Shown one piece after another: positions 26,215 to 38,399 of a stretch of DNA of 64,000 nt (its first letter is position 1; each line of letters begins with the position of its first letter). The notes beneath the pieces are model-generated. The model did no database searches and was not told where the DNA came from. It was given only the letters and a program-made list of their open reading frames with translations. The stretch covers positions 62,001-126,000 of the forward strand of contig JAECUM010094092.1 of NCBI GenBank assembly GCA_016617855.1. Direction: 5' to 3'. The stretch comes from Megalonaias nervosa. Taxonomy: Eukaryota > Mollusca > Bivalvia > Unionida > Unionidae. The translations under genes were made by a program, and so were the position numbers.

Positions 26215-27240
26215 ACAAGGGCTTATGGGTTCATCCGTTGTCCATCCATCAATTTGCACAATTTTGTTATTGCTACAACTTCCTAAACTGCCGTGTGGAG
26301 TGCTATGAAACTAGGGTCTAATGACTCTAGTTGGTCCTCAATGAAAATTGTACCACTCGGACATCAGGCATTGCAATGATGGTAGCCATCTTGAAAATCT
26401 TGTTGCTGCTTCAGAATGGGTGGTCATGTCAGCACAAGGTTGTCACTAAGAGATTTGTGACATCAAGTTGGTCCTAAATGAATATGGTGCCAAGCTGATG
26501 TCCAGTATTGCAGCCATCTTGAAAGTCATATTACTATTCCTCCTTGTATGTCTATTTGGTCCCAACTAAAAATGGTGCAATGGTCCAATATGGCCACTAT
26601 GGCAGCACTCTATAAAGTCTTTTTACTGTTGCTCGTTACAAAGGGATCTCTCATCAGCTTGTGATTTTCACAGAAGACTTGAGATCCCCTTGTCCTCCTA
26701 AATTAAAATGGTGCTATCTGATGCCAATATATGGGCACCATGGTTACCATCTTGAAAGTCTCTTATAGGCTACCACACGTAAATGGTAAGTCCTTTTGAC
26801 ATGAGGTTTTCATCAAGAGTACAGCGTTTAGTTGGAACAAAATGAAAATGATACAAACTGACCCTCAGTCTTGCACACACAAATGGACGGTCATTTCAGC
26901 ATGGGGAGTTTAACTGGTAAAGTTCTTATGATACCTAATTGGTTATAATGGCCATCTTGCTGTGGCTATTTCTTTTAGATGGCTCATATGAATAATTTGC
27001 TTCTCCAGAAGACTTCTTGCAATATGTAGTTGGTCCTAAAGGAAATGGTACATATGTTATTCAATATGCTGACCATGCACACATCATGCAAATCTTGTGA
27101 ATTCTACAAAACAGTCCAATCAGTAGTGGGGTTTTAACCAAAGAACCTCGTAACGTCTTGAGGTATTAAAATGGTGCTGATCTGTCCAGTGAGATGACAA
27201 TGGTGGCTGTCTTGAAAGCGTTTTTAAAATCATTTAATAG
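26215..27240. repeat. Array of diverged 130-190-bp repeat units
   Basis: About six units recur with the order: GGTCATnTCAnCATGG, a gap, GATnTCnAGTTGGTCCTAAAT, AAAATGGTGCnAATnTGA, ATnGCnnCCATCTTGAAAGTC. Spacing varies between units and substitutions are frequent, so this is an old array. Related units occur at 28170-28590 and 11570-11940. I see no coding capacity. Confidence 0.7.
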
Positions 27241-27249
27241 TAACCAGTC

Positions 27250-30200
27250 ACTACTCTTAAGCTTCTTTTCTTAATCTAAAAACCTCATCCATGCCAGATG
27301 CAGGCATCATCAAACTTCTAGAAGTTATTGGAACATTGCAACTACCCCATCTGACCAACGTCATTAGTTCATGCACAAGAGCATGCCCTCATCATTTGTT
27401 TTCAAATGTGGAAAATTCTCCCTTGAAGAAGAAATGCACAGTGATAGTTGTGCTTTATTGGCACTTGATATTCATCTTTCCTTTTAGTGAAAATATATCT
27501 TTTAGTCCGTTATTATTAACCGTGAGGAGGTAACATCTTAGCGGATTGACTGTGCCCAAAAATCATGAATCAAAGGAGACCCACCCTGGGGTAAGGTCAA
27601 CATTTTCTAAGTATCTTGGATTGGGCGACAAGCAGTTCATGTGACCACAAGAAAGTAATTTGTCGTTCTAGCTCCTTTAAATGTGAGGAATGTTCTCTCG
27701 GATCTAACTAGGTGGTGGTTTGTTGACAGCTCACAATTCACCCAGAAAATATTACCAGTCATGATACCAGGTGCTGGACATTGGGCATCAATGCCGAATG
27801 AAGGTAAAGGTCACTTAAAGAGACCTCATTAATGAGGATAAAGGTCCATAAGTTAGGCCATTTCTACTTCCTGGTCCTATCTCATTCATCTTTGGACGAT
27901 ATGAAGGCAGCATTATGGAGATCACACACAACCATATCGTTTAATCTTTGGTCCTTGGCAAATCAGAGACGAGGTATTTTTTCTTTGGGTCATACATACG
28001 CCTAGTCTTTGATTCAGACTGCTGCTGCACAACATGAGTTCAGTGGTTGAGCTACAAGGTAATGTTTACATATTTTACTCCATCAGCCACCCTCCTTACA
28101 AATTCAGTTTAACAATAGTGACTGATATTAAAATGTAGTATTAGGGTGAGTGGGTAAAAACTAATTTTATGTAATGTTTACATGTCACTATCAGATGCCC
28201 TTCTGTAGCCAAATGTTGACTAGATGGTCTGAAATGAAAACCTGCTCACAATATGGATACCATGTTGGCCATCTTAAAAGTATTTGTAGGTCTGCTTCTC
28301 CCACATAGATGTTTATATCAATATGGGGTTTTCACCAATAAACTTGTGATGTCTAGTTGGTCCTAAATGAAAATGGCAGCAATCATTCATCCAGTATGTC
28401 TTGAAAATTCAGTTCTCACTACACCACCCACATGGATGGTCATACTGACGGGTTTTCACCAAAATACTTCTAATATCTTCATGGTCCTAAAGGAAACTGG
28501 TGCCAATCTGACACACAATATGCCCACCAGAGCACCTTATTTGAAAATCACGAGACTGCTGAAAACTGTAAGATCTTTTTAAACAGTTGGCATTTTAAAG
28601 TATTAAAACATAGTCTTGTCTTAAAAACTTGTTTCTGAGGAGTCACTTGATATCAAAGGAGAATGATTTCCCAAATGTTCCAAAAGAAGATTGTTGTCAC
28701 AGAAAGAATGGGGACTGGTGTTGGCTGCAAGACAACCATTGTTGTTGTTACTGTCCTTAGCATATTTTAAGGAGAGACTGAGAAGAAGATAACCCATGCA
28801 ACTGCTGGGTTAAATTGTTCACAATTGTTTGTCTACTTGCAAATTTTTAATTAAATTTATTGTGCTTGCAAACACAATCACTAAAAACATGTAACAACAC
28901 TGACACAGTCAAACATACTGAGAGCTTTGAACCAATCAATTTTGCCTCACAAATGACAATCAGCTCATTAGTCAAAATGGTGGACTCGCTTGACAATCCA
29001 TAAAAATTCTGAAATTCAGAATATAAGATGCACATTATATGACAGAACATTTATTTGTACCCTCTATTTTATCAGAAAAATCTGGTATATTCTATGCTTC
29101 TGTGCACACTGTACATTGTAAAATATGATACATTATGCTCGTCTTTACTGGCATTATAAATTGCACAGTAGTCTCCCACACTAGCATTCTTACTAGAAAC
29201 ATTACCTGTATATATTATTTTGCAACAGACTTGAAGATGTTTTCTTCATTTTCTGGGAGATTTTCAATAACAGATAAAGCATTGATTAGCCCTAGGTTTA
29301 TATCCAGTTTTTTTCCTCACTCTTTTGGTTAAATCTCAAGTCTTATCTAAGGAATCATTCTAATGAACAGGGAGAGATAACATGCATTCACACAGACAAG
29401 TCATCAAAAAACACCAAGAACTGCTATAATCTGCTTAACATTGCATTTAGGACTTGTAACTGCCAATGCTATGCAAGTAAATTTTAAGTCAAATGAGCTT
29501 CATAATTCTGCGTAACACTTCATGCATCTTACATTTGAACACAGACAATTTATCCATACGTTCAAAGTCTGATGTTTTATCACACTGGACGTTTTGTGAA
29601 GCAAGCACAACTTAATATGGATCAAGGAACTATTGTTTCAAATTGTATATATAAGTTGTAAAAATCAGCACATGAACAGGACAAAGGTTTCCCAAGATTT
29701 GTTCTTATTAAATGTTCCCCATACTTTATTATCAGAAGACAGTATGCAGTGGGGAAGGGGTCCTGTTGTTTCCAATGAAGGATCATTTTGTCCTGGGTCC
29801 TTAAATCTGTAGGCTGTAGCAACCATGAAATCAACAGGAATCAATAACTGCAAACACCACAGATCCTGATCTGTCATCATATAATGCACCAGCAGATCAG
29901 GGTTTATGTTGTTAATTCTACTGAATACTCCTAACTGCATAGACCCAGATCTGCCACTGCATCAAGTGAATGTAGATCTAGGTCAGTGAAGTTTGCAGTT
30001 GGATTTAACCTATATACATCAATAAATACTGTATTTAAAAATAATTCACTTGTCACTGTGTCCTGAAAATAAAGAACTCCACGACCAATATAGTTATTAT
30101 ATAATATTTTTTATTCCCATTAAAAACACAAACAATGTGAGCAAAGTATTATAGGCTATTCAAATGACACCTTATAAGGCATGAATGCTCTGTAAGGGAC

Positions 30201-30474
30201 ACAAATTCATGTCTTTTGCTCATTCTTAAATAATGTCTGTGAATATTATTTTTCTCAGCTGAATTCCACATGATCTTCAAGAATATAGTCGAGCAAAATT
30301 CAGCTAGTCTAAATTAGCTGCAGTAATGACTTCCAAGACTAATCTTATTACATCACACTCATAATTAAAAGAACTGAATTCCCAAATTATACAACATTCG
30401 GCTATCTAACCAAATGCTTATTTATGTCAAAAATAATATCAGATCTTGGAATCACCATGACATGATCTGCACCA
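27250..30474. other. Gene-free interval
   Basis: Apart from the repeat units at 28170-28590, I find no exon-like frame, RNA gene or named element here. A roughly 60-bp segment at 29862-29925 resembles 38155-38220 (shared CAGCAGATCAGGGT and ATGTTGTT), perhaps a small dispersed repeat. Confidence 0.45.
28170..28590. repeat. Further units of the 26.2-kb repeat family
   Basis: Two to three units with CCATCTTAAAAGTAT, ATATGGGGTTTTCACCAA, TGATGTCTAGTTGGTCCTAAAT and GGTGCCAATCTGACACACAATATG. These are the same phrases, in the same order, as the array at 26215-27240, which suggests one array later split by other sequence. Confidence 0.65.
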
Positions 30475-30585
30475 TTATTTCAGCTCCTGATTTAGTGTAT
30501 ATCTGTGGGACATTTTCTTTTCCTGAGAAAGCTTCATCTGTTGTTCTTGAAGAAATCTTATCACCTCTGGGGACCTCATAAGTAT
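30475..30585 (-). CDS. Last coding exon of an unrecognised three-exon gene
   Basis: Read on the - strand, a TTTTCTTTTGCAG acceptor precedes 36 codons and TAA (30477-30475). The peptide begins ILMRSPEVIRFLQEQQ and ends NQELK; it is highly charged and predicted helical. It starts on a whole codon, matching the phase-0 donor of the exon at 31925. The exon pair gives an uninterrupted helix-rich C-terminus (LLEEVLTEKKL then ILMRSPEV). I do not recognise the family. The clean splice signals, matched phases and protein-like composition make it a real exon. Confidence 0.75.
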   Translation of the reverse strand: MLMRSPEVIRFLQEQQMKLSQEKKMSHRYTLNQELK

Positions 30586-31924
30586 CTGCAAAAGAAAATT
30601 TAGTAACTGAAATTTAATCTGGGAGAAATAATAGATTTTGGGGGGGAAGTAAAATGTAGCCGTTTGGTATTAAGGAGAGGTTTAAAATTTTGGCAATGAA
30701 ATGATGACAATTTTGTTTCCATTACCTCTAACGACATGCCAACCAACTTATCTATAATTCAATTATGGGAAAATAAAGAAGAAACTAATCATACAATTGG
30801 ATTGTCTAATTTTAATGTCTCTCCATTGAGGAGATGGGTGAACCTGTTCACTGTGCTCAATCTTTGGCAGTTGACTGTGATGTTTGGCTCAGCATAGTTT
30901 TCCTGTGGCTGGCTGATACTTCAGTATTCTTTGTGTGGATTGTAAGGCTGAAATTTGTGAAAGTATCAGAGAACTTGTTGACACTGCATTGCATGTCAGT
31001 TCAGCATTTAGGGCACAGTTATTCACAGTATGAATGATGTCAATTCATGAATTCTTTATGATCATAAAGCCAGTTTTAAAAATTTATATACCAGATAGAA
31101 AGACAGGGTTCCCCACTAATCCACTGCAGTTGTTTATCTCCCACCCACCAGTGGAAGGAAGAATAATTGACCTGGACACTATCTGTCGTCAAGTAATTAT
31201 TTCGAAGTGTCTTCAAAGCATGCTAAAATATCAACTGATAAAATACATGATTGTTTCCTCTTTTTTGTTCTGCACAGCTGGTGGTGTTAATTTCAGTGGA
31301 TAAAACATTTTGGTGCAGTCTGTTTCCTGGATCGCAATCTGAGACACTAAACTGCTAAAATTCCTAAAATAATCTGCCATATTGTATGGTGACAAGTAAA
31401 AGACTAAACATATTAGAGTCATAATGTTATGTCTAACAAAAATACAGCAAGATCTTTCTGAAAATGGCCTGATAGGGCCAACTAAACTTTTTCTGTAAGC
31501 TGTACACATGTCTTATCATACCTTCAACTCAACATAAAATGGAATAAAACTGGTTGGAAATTCCCATCTTACCAAGAACACCACGTAGGTAATGGATATA
31601 ACCCAAGACATTTTAGATAAATCTATCCACTGGAATAGTATCCACATATTCAAGGATGAAAACATTTTTATATTGCATGCAGAGACACTCACACACATAC
31701 ATATTTCCATTATGCAACAATATCCCTTTAGTTCAGACTTTCCAACACAAGCCAACTTAGAGGAGAATAACAAAATTTAAGTTTCAACTTATAAACATTT
31801 CTGATGCTGATTAAGAAATGATGAAAACCATTTACTCTTACATCGTCTCCTAGGTAGTCTATTTTTATCAAACTTAAAAGATCACTTAAAAGCAAGAAAA
31901 AAAAATTAAAGATGAGAAAGTTAC

Positions 31925-32182
31925 CAATTTCTTTTCCGTGAGAACCTCCTCTAACAAGGATGGTTTGAAGCCCAGGCTATCGGAGATGCCATCACCATGG
32001 TAACCATGCTCTCCTCTGTTTGGGGATGGACTTGGTCCCGAGATATCCTGTGTACCCAGAAACACAAGACCATGATTAGCATCACTGACACTTGTATTTT
32101 TTACAGCTTTATTGTTATCTATATTGTGTAAATTGCTTTTGTCATGACTGAGGGTTGTTCCTTCCTGATTTGTCTCATGATC
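31925..32182 (-). CDS. Middle exon of the unrecognised three-exon gene
   Basis: On the - strand, GTTTACTTATTAG precedes GATCAT at 32182 and the exon ends AAATTG before GTAACT (31924). It holds 86 codons, phase 0 at both ends, with no stop. The peptide is polar and low in hydrophobics (DHETNQEGTT... at the start), with a short Gly/His stretch (RGEHGYHGDG) and a helical end, LEEVLTEKKL. No enzyme motif, zinc ligand set or membrane segment is visible, so it may be an adaptor or coiled-coil protein. Confidence 0.75.
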
Positions 32183-32305
32183 CTAATAAGTAAACAAGAT
32201 TTATGTTTAAGACCTGAGCTTGTTCCTGAGTAAAATTTTCCATTAGAAATGACTTGCATCTAGGAAATTCAATTACTGTACATTCAATTGTCTTAGGTCA
32301 ATGAG

Positions 32306-32382
<77 letters not shown>

Positions 32383-34253
32383 GTATATATATGATTTGGT
32401 AAACAATTATTCATTCCTGTTTCACATCAGTCTGGAAATCTATGATCTGAATTTAGAGTTGTGTTCAGATGTAATTCTTGAAGAATCATTTAAATCATTC
32501 ATTGGAATTATTAGGAGTTCATTGACTGGATTAAGATGCTATTTTGGGATTGCTGAGGACCCATTCAAAGGCTTTCTGGATTATATTATTGTGATACATT
32601 TGGACAGTCAAGGCTATTGTAATTTGTTTGGAACATTTTATACTTCTGGACTTGCGATAGGACATTTAGAATTATTCAGAAAGTGTTACTTGAATTTACA
32701 CAGCTGTTTGTTGAATTTTACTTAAACTGTTGGTTTCACTTCCTTCTTGTTACATATTTTAAGACACAGAATCATAACATAATCCTCGTCTTAATACCTT
32801 TCAAGGAATCGTAACATATTTCTGTTTTGGGGGTTTTTCTTATAGGACTACATTTTACATTTATTTGGAGGTTTTATCAACCTAAAGTTATTTTGCAACT
32901 TTTTATCAGTAAATCTGAATAACTTTCAATTGGCACTATACAACCAGAATTGCGATGAAGTACTGTTAAGCCCTAAACATACCAGACCACTGGAATTTGC
33001 CAGACAAGTTTGACAGGACACATTTTGATCAACATTAAAATGCTCAAATTGGACACTGTTAAGTTTCTGCTGTGAAACTTGTACTCATGCCTGATATAAT
33101 AATAATTTTTTTCTGATATTGGTACTTTGCCTAATCTTAAATGCATGATATACAATGCTGATGGGCTTCGGTAACAGAATAATGTAACCTCTACCAGGGA
33201 AATGTCTCTACATTATAGTTCAATCTGATCTGAGAGTAGACCATATTGGTTCATGGATAATTAGTCATTGTTAACAAATATTTCAGTCATTTGTCATTTT
33301 CAAAAAGGCAGAGAAAATTAAACACGAAAGAAAATTAGGATTAATGTTGACAACTATGGCTTTGAACTGATGGCACAGCAAAAAAAAATATAGTAGCCAA
33401 GTTTGATAGTAAAACAACTTAAATGGTTCTGTTCAGTATCTAACTATAATAATAATTATGCTCAGAGCTTTGCTAACCAAGTCAACTGTCCCATGTACAT
33501 AAGAGTGAAATGAATTACTGAGTATATTTTAAGAAAATAAGGAAAAGGGTTGGTGTTGGATTTCAAGCATACTGGTTATGATTTTAAAACTTTAATAAAA
33601 TACCAAATTTGAAGTAGATATTAATATCAAAGTGTGAAATTTCCCTAACATGGTAATTTCAATAAAATTAGTGCTCTTGAAAGTGAGTCATTGCTCTTGT
33701 TCTCCACTTCAAGATTTCTATATAGATGTTTTGGAGAAATGTGGCCCTGGTCTTTAATTTTTCAAATTCTACTGAGAAATTTTCAAAATGTTTGCCTGTT
33801 GTGCAGGGGATGGATTAAAAACATGAAAGTATTTTTTTCAACCTGCATTCAACTGATGATGACAATGTATTCAATGTCTATACAATGCATCTAAGATGTG
33901 AAAACTGTCTTTTCACAAGCCTATAAAATGGATCTACTTGCAAATTTTCATTCAATAAAAAAGGCTATACTGTATGCATAATTTCGTTGTTATTTAAATG
34001 ACAATAGAGAAAAAGAGTATGGCTGATTAAGAAAAAGAACTTACATAATAGTGATGGTTCCCTCAGACACACACACACACAAAGTGCATTAGCACAATAG
34101 TTGTTCAGTTGAATTAAAAAACTAACATTTTGTTAAATTAACACTATGATCCTTAAGCAATTATTCTGAAAAAAATTGTCATATAAACAAATGCTGCACT
34201 AATCAAACTTGAGAATATGTAATTCATAGTCCAAATGATTCAAGGATAATTAC
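32183..34253 (-). other. Intron of the unrecognised gene, with an AT microsatellite
   Basis: The 2.1-kb interval lies between the presumed donor at 34253 and the acceptor at 32183. It includes a (TA)n tract at 32310-32374. The + strand open frame at 32396-32725 has no motif or splice context and I do not count it as a gene. Confidence 0.5.
32310..32374. repeat. (TA)n microsatellite
   Basis: About 32 uninterrupted TA units are followed by a short CA run and a few more TA units. Confidence 0.95.
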
Positions 34254-34625
34254 AGAGTTTGTGCTGTAAGAGTCATCTCCCCTAGAGGAAGTCCTCAGTT
34301 TACGGTTTCTGGGTTTAGGTGACACTTTCTGTGTAGCTGATTCATCACCTGGCTGAATACTAAGAGTTTCATTTTTCCAAATGTCAGCTGTTTCCTCTAA
34401 GATGCTATTTATAGAATGGCCTGAGGAGTCAACCGTCTCTTGAGGTGGATGCAAATCTGATACAGTCATTGACTCACTACTATCCATGTAACTATTCTGA
34501 ACAAAATATTCCATGCTGTCAGAATGCAGAATTGGTTCTAGAATAAATCCTGAACTGTCAAGATAAATGTCTGGATTTGTATAATCATCTGTCTCATCAA
34601 AAGAGATATCCTGATTGGAAGCCAT
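34254..34625 (-). CDS. First coding exon of the unrecognised three-exon gene
   Basis: 124 codons run from ATG at 34625-34623 (context AAAATGG, the better of two in-frame ATGs; the other is at 34649) to a phase-0 donor TCT/GTAATT at 34254/34253. The donor is weak, but its phase fits the exon at 32182. The peptide is acidic and Ser/Asp-rich (DISFDETDDY, DSSGFILEP, MDSSESMTVS) with a basic patch near the end (KPRNRKLRTS). It looks disordered and phosphorylatable. Together the three exons predict 246 residues, cytosolic or nuclear, with no signal peptide. A 5' UTR exon probably lies upstream of about 34880, where a CTCCAG acceptor is visible. Confidence 0.7.
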
Positions 34626-35125
34626 TTTGTTTGGAAATATTCCACTCATGAAAAATATCACACTTCATACAATAAAATCATAATTGCACATGCTTCTTTA
34701 AAGACATACTTCTTTAAAGATATTCAAAATATTAATACTGTCGTCAGTGATGTCAAGTTATGTTAATTCACTGTTTGGAAAAGGGATATATGGTCATGCT
34801 TGATGAAGACAGGCAGTTCCAATTGTCCTGAAGTACAAATCCACCTATAGAATCGTGTAAGTTAGTCTACAAACAACCTGGAGAAAAAGATCAATGATTA
34901 GTTCATTTAAGTTCCAGATCAATATGACATGCAAAGTAAGCTCAAAGTACAAAAGGTACTGAAAAGTTTCTACTTGACAAACTACATGAAATAAATACAG
35001 TATTCAACAAGATTCAAGAAGATCACTACATCTTGCCAGTAAACAGCACAATATTTATGTTAATTTAAAAAATGTTAAACCTAAAACAAAATCTACTATT
35101 TCCATTAACAACTATGAATCTACTG

Positions 35126-35240
35126 CTGCCTGAAATCTGTCTTGCTATCTGCCTGAAATCAGTCTTGCTATCTGCTTGAAATCTGTCATGCTCTCTGCTG
35201 GAAATCAGTCTTGCTATCGGCTGAAAATCTGTCCTGCCAT
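35126..35240. repeat. 23-bp tandem repeat, five copies
   Basis: The unit CTGCCTGAAATCTGTCTTGC plus TAT repeats five times with a few substitutions, alternating AAATCTGTC and AAATCAGTC forms. The - strand frame through it is open but repetitive. Confidence 0.85.
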
Positions 35241-35769
35241 CTACTAATGCATACAAGACTAATTTCTAACAAATCTGCAAAAATAATGCACTAACTGAAT
35301 ATCAATGATATTCTGTTAAAATTTTGTGAACAATCTATAATTCCAGACTCTATGTCCTAATGCCACATACTATCAGAACAAAATTTTCCAAAGTGTTTTA
35401 CCAAATTCTAAGAGTTGTTAAGTTTATGGTGTTTTCACTGCAAAAAATGTTTTACCAGATCTGGTAACACATCGCTGGTAAAACTGTGACAACAACGCCT
35501 TTATTTGCATTATCGAAGACAGGACTTTTTCCCTTAAATGATTTCTGGTCCATGCTAACTCCTCACTATAACATTACAATAAGGCATTCTACAAATATTC
35601 ACATAACATATACAATCTGAAATGTGTGTATCCATAACATTATAAAATTGTATTGGTACAGTTCATTAAAGCAAAGGATTAGATGATTAATAAAAACAAG
35701 ATGCCCAAGTAGGCCTGATGCCACTCATCTAGCTTACTTAACAGTTGACCATATCACAAAGCAGGCTTA

Positions 35770-35956
35770 GGGCTGTTCCATTTAAACGTACATGGTATCC
35801 ATGGAAGGCAGTTGTTTAAAAAATATATGCCAGGGTACTTTGATTCACAGAGTTTATATTAAAATGAAAAGAAAATTCTGAATTGCATCTGTGGGTGAGT
35901 AGCCCACTTTAAAAGTGGCTTCCCTGGGTTCCATGTATGTTTTAATGGAACAGCCC
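35770..35956. mobile_element. MITE with ~40-bp inverted repeats and TTA duplications
   Basis: GGGCTGTTCCATTTAAA at 35770 is repeated inverted as TTTTAATGGAACAGCCC ending at 35956. The inverted similarity continues inward for about 40 bp (ACATGG...CCATGGAAGGCA against TGGCTTCCCTGGGTTCCATG). TTA lies immediately outside both ends (35767-35769 and 35957-35959). At 187 bp with no coding capacity, it fits a miniature inverted-repeat transposable element. Confidence 0.75.
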
Positions 35957-37530
35957 TTATGTAGTAGTGTAGGAACACATCCTATGTAAACTTTCTCATA
36001 AACTTTATAACATGTTAATATTACTGATTTGACTATTTCTTGATAAAAATTATTTCTAAGCATGGAGGCATAGTTAACAGGCACAATCTCTTGCTCATAA
36101 ATGAAGTCATCCAAGATCTTGATGACAATAAACCCAATAGATAAAAAGCATGTGGCTTCAATACACAGAAATATATTTGTGTATAGGTACTATATAGAGT
36201 TATCTGTTATCTCCCCAGTGCTCAAAGAAATTTTTTTTAGACACAGGCCCTGGGCTGGTGACTTAAATAATCTCACAAGCCCTGACTGAAATTCCACAAG
36301 CCCAGACTCCAATTTCCACATGCTCAAAATATCCCCTTTCTTTAATACTGTCACACAGTGTTGTAATAGCTACAATTTGAATATAAATTCTATAGGGTTC
36401 AAAGGGGTTTGAAGGTAATGCAAGTGTCATTAGTGTTCATCATTACACTCACTAGGGAATGGATGGTCCTGTTGTTCAAACTTATCTGCTGGATTCTCTG
36501 AGTGAACCCTGGTCAGAACAGTGTTGATGTATGTTGATGTGCTACTTGCAGTATGAGCAAAGAATAGCCCCCACCCCCAATATTATTTTTCTGTTTTTCG
36601 CTGGCATGCTTCACAAGGTAAAACTCCATCAAACAAGTTCTCAAATTTATTTTTGTTGGGCTTTGATGATTGCTTTCTAAATCGGCTTAAAAAATGAATT
36701 ACACTGAACACTATTCTGACAACTGAACTGATCATGCCTTCCATTCTATATATGCAGTAAATTCCAGCTTCAAAGAAACATTGCCACTATGGCTTAAACA
36801 TTCTCTTTCAAGGCAATGATATGCAATAACTTTTGTTTATTATACATACATCTATTATCTCTTTGGTTTACCTATAATGGGTTGTTCCACTTCCTAATCC
36901 TACCTATGCAAATTAGCACAATGGGCTCACCCACTGCAGCCTTCAAACACATCTCACTAGCTATTGTCAGCCAATTAAGGAATATGTGATATGGTGGTTT
37001 ACACCTGACTTCTTTGTCTTTGAATACCACTATTTAAACTATCCAAGGGATAGTTTTACATCAGCTCCAATCATGACTGTTTACCATTTATACATGCTAC
37101 GTGTCACATGTATATACTGAAAGTGTTTTCTTTGTGGTATATTTTGGAAGATTACTGAAAATTGTGTTTCTCAACACGACAGCATCAGGGGGTTTGGGAG
37201 TACAAAATAGTATTTTTAGCATGACACACCATTCATTTAATTAAGAATATATTTTACAACCAAATCAGATCTCAATTTCACATAGGACAGTGGTAATCTG
37301 ATTTAGATTGTGCCATGTTATGGAAGGTATGTCAACATCTTTAAAATACACTGACACATTTCATCAGCGCAATCAAAGTTTCCTCAGGCAAATTAAAAAA
37401 TTTTCAACATGCCCAACGAGCACCTCACTTAGAATAAAGGACAGACCCAAGCTAAAATCAGTGGGGCCCCAAGCTTCAGACTATCTGATTTTTTTTAGCA
37501 CTGCTCACATACTCCATTAACAAGAATCTT

Positions 37531-37532
<2 letters not shown>

Positions 37533-37584
<52 letters not shown>
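37533..37584. repeat. (TA)n microsatellite
   Basis: About 26 TA units, followed by a short CA run and TATATAT. Confidence 0.95.
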
Positions 37585-37594
<10 letters not shown>

Positions 37595-37809
37595 TATTCC
37601 AACTTAAATTATCATATTCTCCACAACCTCATGCAATAATTGGTACCAATTAGGCCAACTGTCAGGATCAATCAAACATTGGAAGTGTACAATGACTCTG
37701 ATGCAAAACCATAAGATGTCTGAACTATCTGAGGAAGAAAACAGAGTTTGCATGATTGTGAATGTATGTATTATACAGTGTATCCACTAGGGGTTCAAGA
37801 TTGAGAGTA

Positions 37810-37925
37810 CAAATCTCCTTGGTGTCAGAACTGGGGGTCAGAATGAATAAAGACTAACCTTGGTGTCAAAACTGGGGGTCAGATTGGATAAAAGACAATC
37901 CTTGGTGTCAAAACTGGGGGTTAAA
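37810..37925. repeat. ~42-bp tandem repeat, about three copies
   Basis: The phrase CCTTGGTGTCAAAACTGGGG followed by GTCAGAnTnnATAAAnGAC recurs three times with few changes. Confidence 0.8.
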
Positions 37926-38042
37926 TTAAAACTTTGGGAGTATCTGACACACAAATGTGGGTAAAGGGAAATATGTGTGGACATAATGCATAAAGAGTGA
38001 AGATGATGTTATTATTATTATTATTATTATTATTCTCTATTG

Positions 38043-38141
38043 TATCTTAGAGTAACAGATCACAATACATGTAAAATATCTGGCTGCATCATATCTTAGA
38101 ATAACAGATCACAGTACATGTATAGCATTTGGCTGTATCAG
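38043..38141. repeat. ~50-bp direct duplication
   Basis: Two adjacent units share TATCTTAGAnTAACAGATCAC, TACATGTA and TTGGCTGnATCA-type ends. Confidence 0.75.
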
Positions 38142-38353
38142 TAAAACAAACAACACAAACCCTGATATGCCAGCTGATTAATCAACAGCAGATCAGGGTC
38201 AATGTTGTTTACAGCTGAAGTATATACAAAGGGTTAGTAGCATATTTCTTTCCAAATTTTCAAGGTTTTTCCAAGGTTCAAAATCATGTTTTCAAGGTGC
38301 ATTATTACATTAATTTTAAGGAATACATAAATGAAACTTATGTAAACACAAGT

Positions 38354-38364
38354 TAATAATAATG

Positions 38365-38399
<35 letters not shown>

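Larger units (their letters stand above)
34626..38353. other. Non-coding interval with small repeats
   Basis: It contains a 23-bp tandem repeat (35126-35240), a MITE (35770-35956), a (TA)n tract (37533-37584), a 42-bp tandem repeat (37810-37925), an ATT tract (38009-38034) and a 50-bp duplication (38043-38141). I find no convincing exon. The frame at 35854-36114 overlaps the MITE and is rejected. Confidence 0.5.

Noticed and set aside
32396..32725. 109-codon + strand open frame
   Set aside because: It sits in an intron of the - strand gene next to a TA microsatellite, with no motif or splice support.
35854..36114. 86-codon - strand frame
   Set aside because: Its C-terminal part is read from the right arm of the MITE and the rest has no protein-like features.
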